DNA of 64,000 nt from Meghimatium bilineatum (lineage: Eukaryota > Mollusca > Gastropoda > Stylommatophora > Philomycidae): NCBI GenBank assembly GCA_034231615.1, contig CM067322.1, forward strand, positions 62,325,032 to 62,389,031, read 5' to 3'. The position numbers and the translations under genes are program-made. How positions within the stretch are numbered: the stretch's first letter is position 1; each line of letters opens with the position of its first letter. The notes beneath the pieces were generated by a model. The model saw nothing but the letters and a program-made list of their open reading frames with translations, ran no database searches and was not told the origin of the DNA. Positions 1 to 9,236 of this stretch are shown piece by piece.

Positions 1-745
1 ATTAGGTATGTTGATTATCACATTCGCACACCGGGCACGTCCATAGGTGCTCCGATCTTCGCTTCAGTAAATCTCTCAGGATATAACGGCTGATTGTTCC
101 GGTTCTATGTTGGCTCAGTACTCTTTTTGAAATCTTTGTCAGGGGTTCTCTTCGGGCCATGCCGATCCTTACTCCCAATTCTTGCATTCTTGATATTGAC
201 TCATGCTTATTCATCTCGAAATCCTCTGACTCACGAAGAACAATGAGTATGTCTGCTTGGTCCATAGACTAAACGTCTGTTGTGGTGGCGAGACTAGCTA
301 ATTTGTCGGCCCGTTCGTTTCCCTCCACACCCGCATGTCCAGTGACAAAAATAAGCGTGAGTTTTCGTAGTGATGCCGCATTGAGCTCTTTCAAATGACT
401 CCGCCCATTCCCTATGTACATCACCTGTTTTGACTTTCTGAATCATATTCAGTGAAACACTTAGTATGCATGCATGGGAATAGGTTTGCGATTCCAGCCA
501 GTAAAGTGCCTGCGTTACGGTGAATACTTCCATAGTTGGACTGCTCGTTGTTGCGGTAAAGGCACGACTGTTTTCCATTTTGATCTGGCAGTAAAGGCCC
601 ATGCGCTTCGCTGGTGACGGATGACCGACCCGTCCGTGTAAATCACAACATCTGAATCATCGGCATTCTCGCATATTAGTGCCTTGATCTCAGCATCCAC
701 GCTTACGTGGCTGTGTTTCTTGCACTCTCTGTTGAGTGTAGTGAC
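1..745 (-). pseudogene. LINE-B 3' end: RNase H domain relic
   Basis: This is the C-terminal part of a non-LTR retrotransposon polyprotein, broken into three minus-strand frames (about 740-515, 602-294 and 265-2). Visible pieces are the RNase H first strand with VVIYTDGSV (near 640), then a TTSSPTMEV segment, and a C-terminal tail with QHRTGTISRY and HLWTCPVC before a stop at position 2-4. The same order is seen in the better preserved copy at 59647-60609. RNase H removes RNA from the cDNA hybrid in elements of the I group; that role is known for the family, not shown here. The frameshifts make it inactive. The RT part is absent, so this is a 5'-truncated copy. Confidence 0.8.
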
Positions 746-849
746 GGTCTTGATTGTTATATTTATTAATTTTCCTTTATTAGAAACATTTTGGAGAACT
801 ATTATTTGTAAATTTGGTTAAATAAAAAGTTCGAGTTATGGAGGACCAA

Positions 850-1140
850 AAGTACCATAGTAGTGCGGTAGACTAGTTGATAGTGAGCTTGCTTGATATC
901 ACCGGGTTACAGCGTGCAAGGTTGGATCCACGTCCGGACACAAAAAAAAGTCTGGATCCTGATTTCTCACTTGACTCGGCCACTCCTCCAGTCAACTGCT
1001 GTAAATGAGTAAGAAGGGAACTGTCATCCCACCTAATAGTTGCTGCGGCTTAGTACATGAAGAGTTATCTCTATCTCCGACGGCAGATTGCTGCCATGGG
1101 ACCTACCATTACCTTTTACCAGTTATGATGAGATTAGCTC
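850..1140 (+). repeat. tRNA-derived SINE-like repeat
   Basis: A tRNA-like head has an A-box-like stretch around 860-880 and a B-box-like GGTTGGATCC at 920-929, followed by a non-tRNA body to about 1140. RNA polymerase III internal promoters of this kind are the hallmark of tRNA-derived SINEs. The tRNA does not fold cleanly and no target-site duplication was located, so the limits are approximate. It is not a functional tRNA gene. Confidence 0.5.
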
Positions 1141-1543
1141 TTTTCAACGACGTACAAAATTTCAATTACGTTATATTAGAACTTTTAATCGTAAAAAATA
1201 GTGGAGGTTCTAATAGTCCAGTCACTACAACTTCCAGAGATTTCTTGGCAAATGACAGCCAAAAATAAGTTTCAATGACGCTACTATGGGGCTGTCCATA
1301 AATAGCGTCAACAATATTTGGAGAATTTTTGACCCACCTCGCCATTCCTTGCCTACAACGTGTCAAGAATTATAGGACCCAACCCCCCTTCCCTCCGCTG
1401 AATTATATTAGAAATCATCATCCCATAAAAAAAAATATTAGTAAAGAATACTATTAGTTGTAGGAAAGAAAAATCGCATGACTTATAGCATTTTGTTTAT
1501 TTTTTTTTTCAAATTCAAACAATTTAATTGGTGTATAAAGATA

Positions 1544-2280
1544 CGAGGCGTGTTCAAATGAAAACGGGACTTGTTACACCACGCGTGATAGAGCGCACTG
1601 ATATTGATGACATTTTGCACTAGTAATGAGTATCCAATAATTTACATACGGTCACGTGTTCATCTTCCCAGCATGCATATGTGCTGCAGAAGACTGTTAA
1701 CAATATGGCGGGTGTGATTCCGAACCCGTCCAAAGTGAATCAGCGTGCTGTGATCCAGTTTCTTTCATTTGAAGGATGTCAAGCAGTAGACATTCATCGG
1801 AGAATGAAGGCAGCATATGGTGACAAATGTTTGTCGAGGACCAGAGTGATGGAGTGGGTGCGTATGTTTAAAGACGGACGTGAGAGGACGAAAAATTGTG
1901 CAGGAAACATTGGCAAAGAAGAATTGGGAAGTTCTTCATCACCCAGCCTATAGTCCCGATTTATCCCCGTGTGATTTCCATTTGTTCGGACCGTTGAAGA
2001 AAGCACTAAAGGGACAGCGATTCAACAGCGACGCAGACGTGAAGACAGCGGTGACCACATGGTTCAGAGAACAGCCACGCAACTGTTTCTCGGACGGCAT
2101 TCGACGTCTACCTAAACAGTGGGATGCTTGCCTAAATGCATACGGAGATTTTTTCTGATGAACCCAGGTGCATTCTTATTCACAAGTGGTTGCTTTGTTC
2201 AATTCCGTTGAAAATATTAAATTGCGTATGATACTTTTTAATTAAATCCACAAGTCCCGTTTTCATTTGAACACGCCTCG
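1544..2280 (+). mobile_element. Internally deleted mariner transposon
   Basis: The two ends are perfect inverted repeats: 1541-1574 and 2250-2283 are exact reverse complements (34 bp including the flanking TA). The element begins CGAGGCGTG and ends CACGCCTCG, and TA dinucleotides at 1542-1543 and 2281-2282 fit the TA target duplication of Tc1/mariner. At 737 bp it is much shorter than the usual ~1.3 kb. The missing part is the middle of the transposase. Identical ends suggest it was mobilised in trans fairly recently. Confidence 0.93.
1705..2158 (+). pseudogene. mariner transposase, internally deleted
   Basis: The N-terminal piece (ATG at 1705 to about 1895) has the helix-turn-helix DNA-binding region, with RAVIQFLSFEGCQAVDIHRR and SRTRVMEWVRMFKDGRE. 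The C-terminal piece (about 1880-2158, another frame) starts at VQETLAKKNWEVLHHPAYSP and includes YSPDLSPCDFHLF, where the last catalytic Asp of the DDD triad lies, down to a TGA at 2156-2158. The block with the first two catalytic Asp residues is missing, so it cannot catalyse transposition. The family match to mariner/Mos-type transposases rests on the HHPAYSPDLSPCDF motif and the terminal repeats. Confidence 0.92.
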
Positions 2281-2386
2281 TATATTGTTGATGTCAACTT
2301 TTGTCAATTCCCCTACCCCTTGTCAACAAGTGTCAAACTTTTGCATACCCCTCCCCAATTATTGATGTAATTTATGGACATCCCCC

Positions 2387-3224
2387 ATTCTTTGATAAGA
2401 AAGCTACCAATCATTTTCAGGAAGTAATGTTTATTCACATTTTTCTTTGTCTATGAATATCTAAGGCTTCCAGTACATTTTATTGTACATTATGATTAGA
2501 ACTAATGAAGCTAGACACAATCAGCAGATGTGAAGGGAGAATTGTGACATGAAAGGGCCTCACAATCGATATGTAATATCCAGGGACGACTCAATTAGAG
2601 ATCCCAGCTATCTAATCAAAATGACAGTCGAGTCAGACAGGTTACCGTAAATCCAATAAGTCGGATGTGTCATTATACCGTGTCCCTTGATAATTATACA
2701 GCCAAAAAGATTTATTAGAAATAATACTTCTTAAGTTACTCACTTTTACTTTTCCGTGGTTTTCATTAGCCGTTGACACAACTTATACACACTGACCAAT
2801 AAAGATTACCGGTAAAGTCAAATTGCGTCACCATAGAAAGGTGATTCCTATGTCTTTTGGACTATATAATGTCGAGGGACACACTTACCCACCCTACCAC
2901 ATACACTTAAAACAAACTAGGCTATGTTGATTTGGGTTCGTCTGTCAGAGTTTTATGTGAGGCTTCAGAAGAGGCTTAGCTGGGGGATTTGAAATTTTAA
3001 ATTGTTTAATGAAATAAAACAAAATAAAACAAACTATTAGCGTGTGATTATTTACTCGGCTTCGTGCATGTGATGTGTAGTTTCAGACGGCAAGATTGGA
3101 AATCAGAGGTGTGAGAGCACAAGTCAGCACTATAATAACAATCGGCGTGTGTGTTAGCGACTACTGAAGAAATCATAACATCAAATACATTGTCACAGCC
3201 AACTACAATAACAGCCGATCATCT
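2387..3224. other. Spacer with no recognised gene
   Basis: AT-rich sequence with no convincing reading frame. The stretch 2780-2850, with a GGTGACGC..TTTGAC-like end when read in reverse, resembles one arm of the foldback element at 44948-45048 and may be half of such an element. Confidence 0.5.
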
Positions 3225-3390
3225 ATCGCAGGGATGGCCACCTTTTGCATTGAATGCGCCAATTTTTTTCACGCTCTAGTTCAATCCCGTCACAGGGAGT
3301 TGTGCAACCGGACCGTTCAGAAAGCAACGGCAGTCTACTGGATGTATTTATATTGCCTAGAAAATCACTCCAGTCAAAAATTTATGGTTA
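3225..3390 (+). repeat. SINE-T2 copy
   Basis: A B-box-like GTTCAATCCC precedes a body that matches 39028-39155. Shared words include GTGCA.CCGGACC.TTCAGAAA, GCAA.G.CA and TATTTATATTGCCTAGAAAA. Two copies 36 kb apart show a dispersed family. The head is more diverged than in the 39-kb copy, and the start is uncertain. Confidence 0.6.
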
Positions 3391-3639
3391 CGTTCTAAAT
3401 GGGATACACTACCAATTTGTTTTAGTTAAAATGCGCAAATCGACACTTATACACTGTCGTACAACTTCTGCCTAGGGTAACAAAGCAGCTACCTAGGGCT
3501 CTTACCTTGAAGAGGCCACGGCAGGGGACAAAATGATACACATGACACTGAAAATAATGCTCAACTACCAAACAAATGGGGCTCAACTATGTTAACTACC
3601 CAGGGACTTGTGTTTATAAGTTCGACTCTGTATGTATCC

Positions 3640-5460
3640 ACATTCAGTTCAATAAAATACCCCCAGCAACAGAACCATCAGTGTATATAATCATATCTCC
3701 ATCCTTGGAATTCACACCGATCAATGCTCGGACCTCAGATTCAACAGCAAAATGACACATCTTTCTACACTCGCTACGAAGAGTTATCACTATCCGAAAG
3801 GAGGCATACACGAGAACAAATATCCATTCCGTGCAATGTACCATATCATCCAGTGCACCTACACTATGTATAACTTCCACGTCCCATTCCTCTCATAAGT
3901 CTACTACCCTTCACACTCTGTATTTAAGTATGCAGTGAATGCTGTTTATCAGCGCTGATTTGGAGGTAGGCTTTTGTTTGGCACACATGTAATCTATGTT
4001 CCATAGTTCGACAGTCAAGTAAGAACCACCTTGCTCGTACCGATGATTCTCTCGTGCATCCAAGAATGATACGCGTCATTCTTGATCTTATCCAAATATT
4101 CAGCCTGCGTCTGGCTGAGAGTCATAATTGCCAATACATATTCCATCACAGAAACAACCAATCCTTGGTATAGAAGAAATAGTAACTTCTGTTCACTATG
4201 AGCAGCAGCCATTTCTTTCATTTTTGGTTGGTTGGTTGCTGATCAAGCGGTCCATGGGCTCATGCCCTTTGACTCAATGCCATTAAATGGCATTATATTG
4301 CTGAAGTCTGTGGATTTTCGGCCCACCCTGGGCCATAGCCAGAGAATAACACATCAAGGAAGGTAATTTTCAACCTATGCACTGCTTCGGGCCACTGCAG
4401 CCAAGATAGGGTTCACTGTGTTTATTCCCCGCCACCAATTGACTACTAGTTATGCCGAACTTATCTATTGCTCCAGGCACGCAACCAAATGTTCGAGTCA
4501 AAAGGATTGTCACGTCCTGAATCACTGTGCCTCAATGATGGATTTCAGCCATAGGAAAAAACAGTGCTATCAGTTTCCTCCTCCCCAGTGCTGCACAGTA
4601 TATCTCTGGCTCCTTCCCAACCACATACATATATTCAAGTAAACATGAAACACATTTCAACAAAAAAAATAACAGCATAATAAGCATAATTGTATAGGTG
4701 ATGTGCCATGAAGCTTCTATAGGAAGATAACCTCAATACAACAGCATTTCATCTACTAAGGTTTTCTGTTGCATAGGTTGTTTGTCTAGTGGGCCATTGG
4801 TGAGACCCACAGACGCAACCACATGCGTACTTTCATTGTTCAAAGACCTTTGTTTTTTCCTTGAAATGATGTGAATAAGATGATAATTGAAGCTCCTGTC
4901 GAAAAGCACACCCAAAAATTTCATCGTTCTGGTTCTTTCAAGAGTGTAGCCACACAAAGTAACATTCGGTATTGTTGTAATTACAATGTGATGATTGAGG
5001 AGAACCAAGTTACATATTCTTTAGATGGATAAACAAATACAACTGAAAGACTACACAACTTACCTATGCGATCTAGCTCACATTATAATTCCTGGACACA
5101 TAACTCTCGATTTCTACTCTGTCTATACACCAAAATGTCATCAGCGTATGACATAGTTTTACCTGTCCCTGTGATATGTTCACCTGTTATTTGTACTGTG
5201 GACATTAAACAATATTAGAGATAATGGAGAACCCTGTGGAAGTCCAGGGCTTATGACTATTGGTTTTGAATGTCAACTACCGCATTTAAGAATAACTTGT
5301 CTCTGAAACAGGGCAGCAGCAATGCAATTAAAACTACAGGGGCTTACAGCAAGATTCAAAAGTTCATTCATTAGATTGTCCAATGGCACTATATTGTGCG
5401 CATCTTTAAGATATATTTCTGCAACACGTCCTCGGCTTATGAGTATAAAATTCAAATAAC
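3640..5460 (-). pseudogene. LINE-B relic: RT then RNase H
   Basis: Reading on the minus strand, pieces of a reverse transcriptase appear in the expected order. LKDAHNIVPLDNLMNELLNL lies near 5410-5340. SPGLPQGSPLS (RT block before the active site) is near 5250-5215. SYADDILVY, with the YADD catalytic motif, is at about 5150-5125. FLGVLFDRSFN (thumb) is near 4900, and EQKLLFLLYQGLVVSVMEY is at about 4200. The RNase H start IIYTDGSV is at about 3695-3670. Many stops and frameshifts divide it. A SINE-like insertion (4226-4440) separates the thumb from the connection region. Wholly inactive. Confidence 0.82.
4226..4440 (-). repeat. SINE-C copy inserted in LINE-B
   Basis: On the minus strand the body matches 24285-24450 (CAGTG, GTGCATAGGT, TTATTCTCTGGCTATGGCCC, AATCCACAGACTTC). 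Its 3' end, GAGCCCATGGACCGCT.GATCAGCAACC(AACC)n, matches the 3' end of LINE-C at 9237-9290. SINEs commonly borrow the tail of a partner LINE. The insertion sits between the RT thumb and the connection region of the LINE-B relic. Its 5' limit is not sharp. Confidence 0.72.
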
Positions 5461-6117
5461 CTTCAAATACATCATATTCAAAAACAGCTCATTACACCAG
5501 GTCTCCTTGTTACTCTCTAGATGACAAAAATATTTTCAAGTAACAGCGTTTTGAGATTTGTTTTGTCCCTATCAAAGTATCGCCTACGCCGGAAGGAGTG
5601 GTACCAATGAATGAATGAAATAATTTTAATAAAGAAATCAATCAACAATTTGTTTATGTATGCTTTACATCGGTGCATTCAACCTAGTACTAACCAGACA
5701 AGCCCGCTAGATCAATATTACGCAATAAGTTAAACAAATTGCAATACGGTTGTATATACACATATCTTTGCTCAAAGTTGAAGTGAGGGACTTCTTAAAA
5801 AGAAAGAAAAGATCGTTACTTATTTTGTGATTATATTTTTCTGAGAAAATCAGGAAACAACTTGTGGTTTGCTTGTGTCCTTCCATACCTGCTTGTCCGG
5901 AAACAAAGATGAAATTCATTTTTCTCAGTGATACTCAAATTTTAGGCATACACAAGAACTCCATCAATCGCCAACACACTTGACCAGTTTTGACTTTCTG
6001 AATAATACCATTGAATCACCCATCATGCATGTATATACGATTCTAGTCAATTTAAGTCCTTCGTTATGGCAAACACTTCTATCGTTAGATTCAGTGGCGA
6101 GACATGGCCTTCTTAGG

Positions 6118-6633
6118 GATAAATCAACCAGTGTAGGGTAACAACCCTAAACAGGAAGTAGGTGGCTGGGGTAACACAGGGCAAAATGTCAAGAAATACA
6201 AAAATAGGTAGGTGTGTTACCAAAATGAAACATAAAACAACTTAACACCCTTGTCTGTAGCATTCATTCTCTGTTGCCACTTTTGAGGAGAGTATTTTTA
6301 TTATATTTTAATGTAATTTACTTGCTACCATATCTTTTCCTTTGTTCATCTCACATTCTTCAGTCTACTTTCTCCTCCCTACTTACTACTACCTTCTCCC
6401 CATATGTTTTTCTCACCTGTCATGCTTCCACATCTTTTCTTCCCTCATTACCTATCTGCTGTTGTCCTCATTATAACCCTATTTGTCTCCATGTAAGACT
6501 TGTTTTATTGTGGTCGTTTGTTTGTCCTGATGAAGGCTTTATAGTCGAAACGTCGTCTGTCTCTGTATCTCGTTGTTAAGTTGTTTTATGTTTCATTTTG
6601 GTAACACACCTACCTATTTTTGTATTTCTTGAC
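6118..6633 (+). mobile_element. Retroposed PLE-tail element with outward-facing inverted ends
   Basis: A 16-bp direct repeat, ACATGGCCTTCTTAGG, flanks the insertion (6102-6117 and 6634-6649), dividing a LINE-B relic. Inside, 6187-6246 and 6575-6634 are perfect 60-bp inverse copies of each other. Between them lies a pyrimidine-rich stretch (6290-6510) and the hairpin tail CTGATGA (6527-6533) ... GAAAC (6547-6551). The right arm is the usual 3' end of this tail family; the left arm is the same 3' end inverted. The CT-rich-plus-hairpin layout recurs at 11641-12668 and 58799-59150 (-). Assignment to PLEs is by similarity of the tail to those after PLE endonuclease fragments at 50.4 and 23.8 kb. 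Confidence 0.75.
6523..6560 (+). ncRNA. Candidate hammerhead-like hairpin
   Basis: CTGATGA at 6527-6533, a short stem (GGC/GUC around UUUAUA, 6535-6546), GAAAC at 6547-6551, then GTCGTC, which could form a two-pair helix III (AC/GU) before a cleavable C. Helix I could not be paired, so ribozyme activity is doubtful for this copy. Related hairpins are at 12527, 19230, 23832, 50361-50385 (-), 51057, 58859-58883 (-) and 9135-9160 (-). Confidence 0.3.
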
Positions 6634-6745
6634 ACATGGCCTTCTTAGGTCGTCTAAGCAATATAGAGCTCAACGTCACTGTACGCTGACTTCATCCACG
6701 GTCGGACGGACGCAACTTGTACGTACAATATGCCTGTGTAACGCA

Positions 6746-7239
6746 CATTCTATAAACTCAACAGCACCCCCCCCCCCAAAAAAAAACAACAACAACAAAA
6801 CCACCGGATTCTAACCGATGAACAAAAGTAATCAAAATTTACCAGCATTTCAGTTCAGAGACCGGTTAATTAGCCTCTCGATCATGCTCCTATGTTATTC
6901 TAACGTCAAATATTACCATTTAATCAATATTTTACATTAGACTATCCTTTGTTTTAAGCCAAATCGATATTGCTTACAGGAATTGTATAATTCAGTATGT
7001 AAGCTTTCATGCATGAAGAAACCTCTGAAGCATCAGTAATTTTATAAGCTTTAATATGTTGATGTTGTTATCTAAAAGCTACTTACAAAATACGTCACTC
7101 TGTCATAGAAAGAACGAAAGAAAATGCAAATTGGTTTCTTCACCCATTTTCGAATTATTACTCAAATATTAATGTTGAGAAGATTAATACGCTTTTAAAA
7201 TTCATGAAGGTTTAACTGTATACTGAGACTCAAATGATC
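6746..7239. other. Spacer, nothing recognised
   Basis: Holds a C10/A10/(CAA)n low-complexity patch (about 6767-6800) and otherwise AT-rich unique-looking sequence. Confidence 0.5.
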
Positions 7240-8070
7240 TCTCATTGTCTAATTCTATCTCACTCAACTTCTTCATCTATTTTCCTAACTACGGTCTCAA
7301 CGAGAGCCCCACACCTAGTCTAATCTCCTCGGTCCCCCAGGTCCCCAGCCGATCCGCTAGTCTACGAATGTCTGATCCAAGTCGCTGCTCGAACTCGAAT
7401 CCAGAATCATGGGGTTCCTCCGTCTCCAGTCCTCCGAAATGCTCCTTCCGAAATACTCACCGTTATTTCAGCAAAATCCCTGATAATTCAACACTCTCGT
7501 TACGGATATAGCTACATTCGTGTTCAACTCCCTGTCGGTCTTACTTGACGAGGGGAGTGATGGAAAAGAAAACAATATCCCGGGTTGACAGTTCTGTCGG
7601 AAACAAACGCATCTTAGACATACTGTCTGCACTCCTTTACACAAGTGAGTAGCACAAATCCTTCTTATCAGAAGTGACCACTAGGCCCATATACTATTTC
7701 TCTGTGAAACTGGTTTACTCATTCCATTGGCTAAGCGGACGATAACTATTTATTTGTTACGTCAAAACCTGGCCGACCAAATGGGCGTCGAACAACGCTC
7801 ATTGTCCAGAAGGTCCTAATTCAGCCGACAATGTTCACGTATGTCGTCTAACTCGCTTTCCACGTGGTCGCTACTTCGTGTTCGGTGTTTGGGTGATAGA
7901 TAACATTTTTACAACACATTACTTGTTCGTATAAATCTGTCAGAAATTCTGCCTGGACAAAACCAAACAACCAACAATTTATATAATGTACTGGCCTGCC
8001 ACGCCTCATTCTGGTACATAGGCTGATATAATTTTATACTGAATTGTGTTACTTTGTAAGATATATAATC
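7240..8070 (+). repeat. Interspersed repeat R1, copy 1
   Basis: Similar in order to 38067-38970. Shared blocks are the TAACTAC..TCTCAAC.TGAGCCCC..CCTAGTC segment, the CATC..AGACAT..GTCTGC segment, TTACAACAC.TTACT.GTTC.T, and CTGTCAGA.ATTCTG.CTGGA. No protein motif is visible. An LTR is possible because the second copy begins TGT and ends ACA, but no flanking duplication was found. Confidence 0.5.
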
Positions 8071-8084
8071 AAATTTAAAAGTAA

Positions 8085-8994
8085 GCAATGACAATTGCTT
8101 CTAGAGGAATAGGGACGCATCGTCATTGGTTATACTACTTATTGTTGCGGCGAAGGACCAACTGGTTTCGTAGACCATTCTTCCATATAATCTGGCGGTC
8201 AAGCCTATGCGCACCATTAGTGGTGGATGATCGACCCATCTGTGCAAATCACAAGGTCTGTGTCAACAAGCAGATGAGTATCTTGATATTAGTGTCGACA
8301 CTCACATGATTATGCGCCCCGAACTCCATTATTAGGTGTAGTAACAGTCTTAGAAACCTCTTGAAAGATCATTGGGACAGGTCGTTGACAGGTCCTCCTC
8401 TGGATCAATGCATTATAGTGCAAATATCTGTCTGACAGTATTCTCGGCACGTCTCATCTACGATTTTCTAACGATTGCTTCACCTCACACGAGATAACTC
8501 TTTGTATTGTGGATGCTCTGTGTCAGAACTCATTCTGATCTATGCACGGCACGCCCCCATGCCAATTATGTGAGATATGATTGACAAGGCGAGAAATCTC
8601 AAACGTGATGTGCCCATTGTACAACCCATGATACGCAGCGCTTCGTTTTGAATTATACACAACCTTTCAACCTGCATTTGACTGGCGGTGATGCCATGAT
8701 CATCAACAGGAAAAACCCTCTGGATTCACAGAGGATTACGGGCAAGTGATTGTTTAGTGTCAGTCGCTGCAAGGCTGAGATACTTTTGCTGGCTTTTGCA
8801 ATAGCATGATTGACGTGTTCCAGACAGCACAGGGTACAATTGAAATCGCACACCAAGGAATTATAATGAATGTGCTCTCTCATATTAACTGTCGGTGTTG
8901 CATACTTTACAATGTGATTGTTATGGAAGAACCATGTCACTTCTGCCTTCGCTTGGTAGATGAGTGCTCCAGAATCAGCACAGAGGAGATGCAA
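8085..8994 (-). pseudogene. LINE-B relic: RT thumb to RNase H
   Basis: The minus strand reads AEVTWFFHNNHIVKYATPTV (about 8935), then EHVNHAIAKASKSISALQRL (8810-8755), QMQVERLCIIQNEALRIMGC (about 8670-8610), and the RNase H start DTDLVICTDGSIIHH (about 8265-8220), followed by AATISSITND. This is the order of LINE-B, with intact RT active-site sequence lost upstream. Frame changes and stops occur throughout. Its 3' end, at about 8085, abuts unique sequence. Confidence 0.78.
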
Positions 8995-9037
8995 TTAAAT
9001 TCTTTCTGTGGTGTATTGAAAGCTTGTGTTTAAACCA

Positions 9038-9236
9038 TGCTCTGTCTTTATATCAATATAAACGGAAATAAGTATATGTGTTACCAATATAAGTTAATAA
9101 AGCGAAACAACGACGACACATAGTGGCAGTCGACTTTTCGACTAAAAAGGTATTCATGGGGACAAAAGCAGGTAACAAGAAACTAATATTACAGACAAAG
9201 AATTATAATGTTAGAGAAGAGCAAATAAAGATGGTT
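9038..9236 (-). mobile_element. PLE-tail element, 5'-truncated
   Basis: On the minus strand this matches the 12.4-12.67 kb tail. It reads TCTTTATTTGCTCTTCTC, a degenerate hairpin (CATGAATACCTTTTTAGTCGAAAA), then GGTAACACATATACTTAT and GTTTATATTGATATAAA. It begins exactly where the LINE-C tail stops (9237). Two unrelated retroelements therefore abut here. Confidence 0.65.

Larger units (their letters stand above)
1288..2386. mobile_element. MITE (family M) carrying a nested mariner
   Basis: The left end reads GGGGCTGTCCATAAATAGCG and the right end is its imperfect inverse, ending TTTATGGACATCCCCC. The same ends bound elements at 20787-21154, 34526-34870 and 61103-61459. The other copies are about 345-370 bp; this one is about 1.1 kb because a 737-bp mariner sits inside it. 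It encodes nothing itself. A DNA-transposon origin is inferred from the terminal inverted repeats; the superfamily is not clear because no consistent target duplication could be read. Confidence 0.7.
5640..6745 (-). pseudogene. LINE-B RNase H fragment, split by an insertion
   Basis: Minus-strand remnants align in order with the 59.6-kb copy. LTIEVFAITKDLN is around 6095-6060, CMMGDSMVLFRKSK (D-containing segment) is near 6030-5985, and MNFIFVSGQAGMEG is at 5919-5880. The last matches the IFVPGNVGVRG segment, with the active-site His lost. The upstream part lies beyond 6634, because 6118-6633 is a later insertion flanked by a 16-bp duplication. No open frame of useful length remains. Confidence 0.6.

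Noticed and set aside
1166-1366. Minus-strand 66-codon frame near the first SINE
   Set aside because: Overlaps the MITE end and shows no motif.
6274-6579. 101-codon plus-strand frame ending CPDEGFIVETSS
   Set aside because: Translation of the pyrimidine-rich PLE tail; the 'CPDEGF' word recurs only because the hairpin DNA is conserved.
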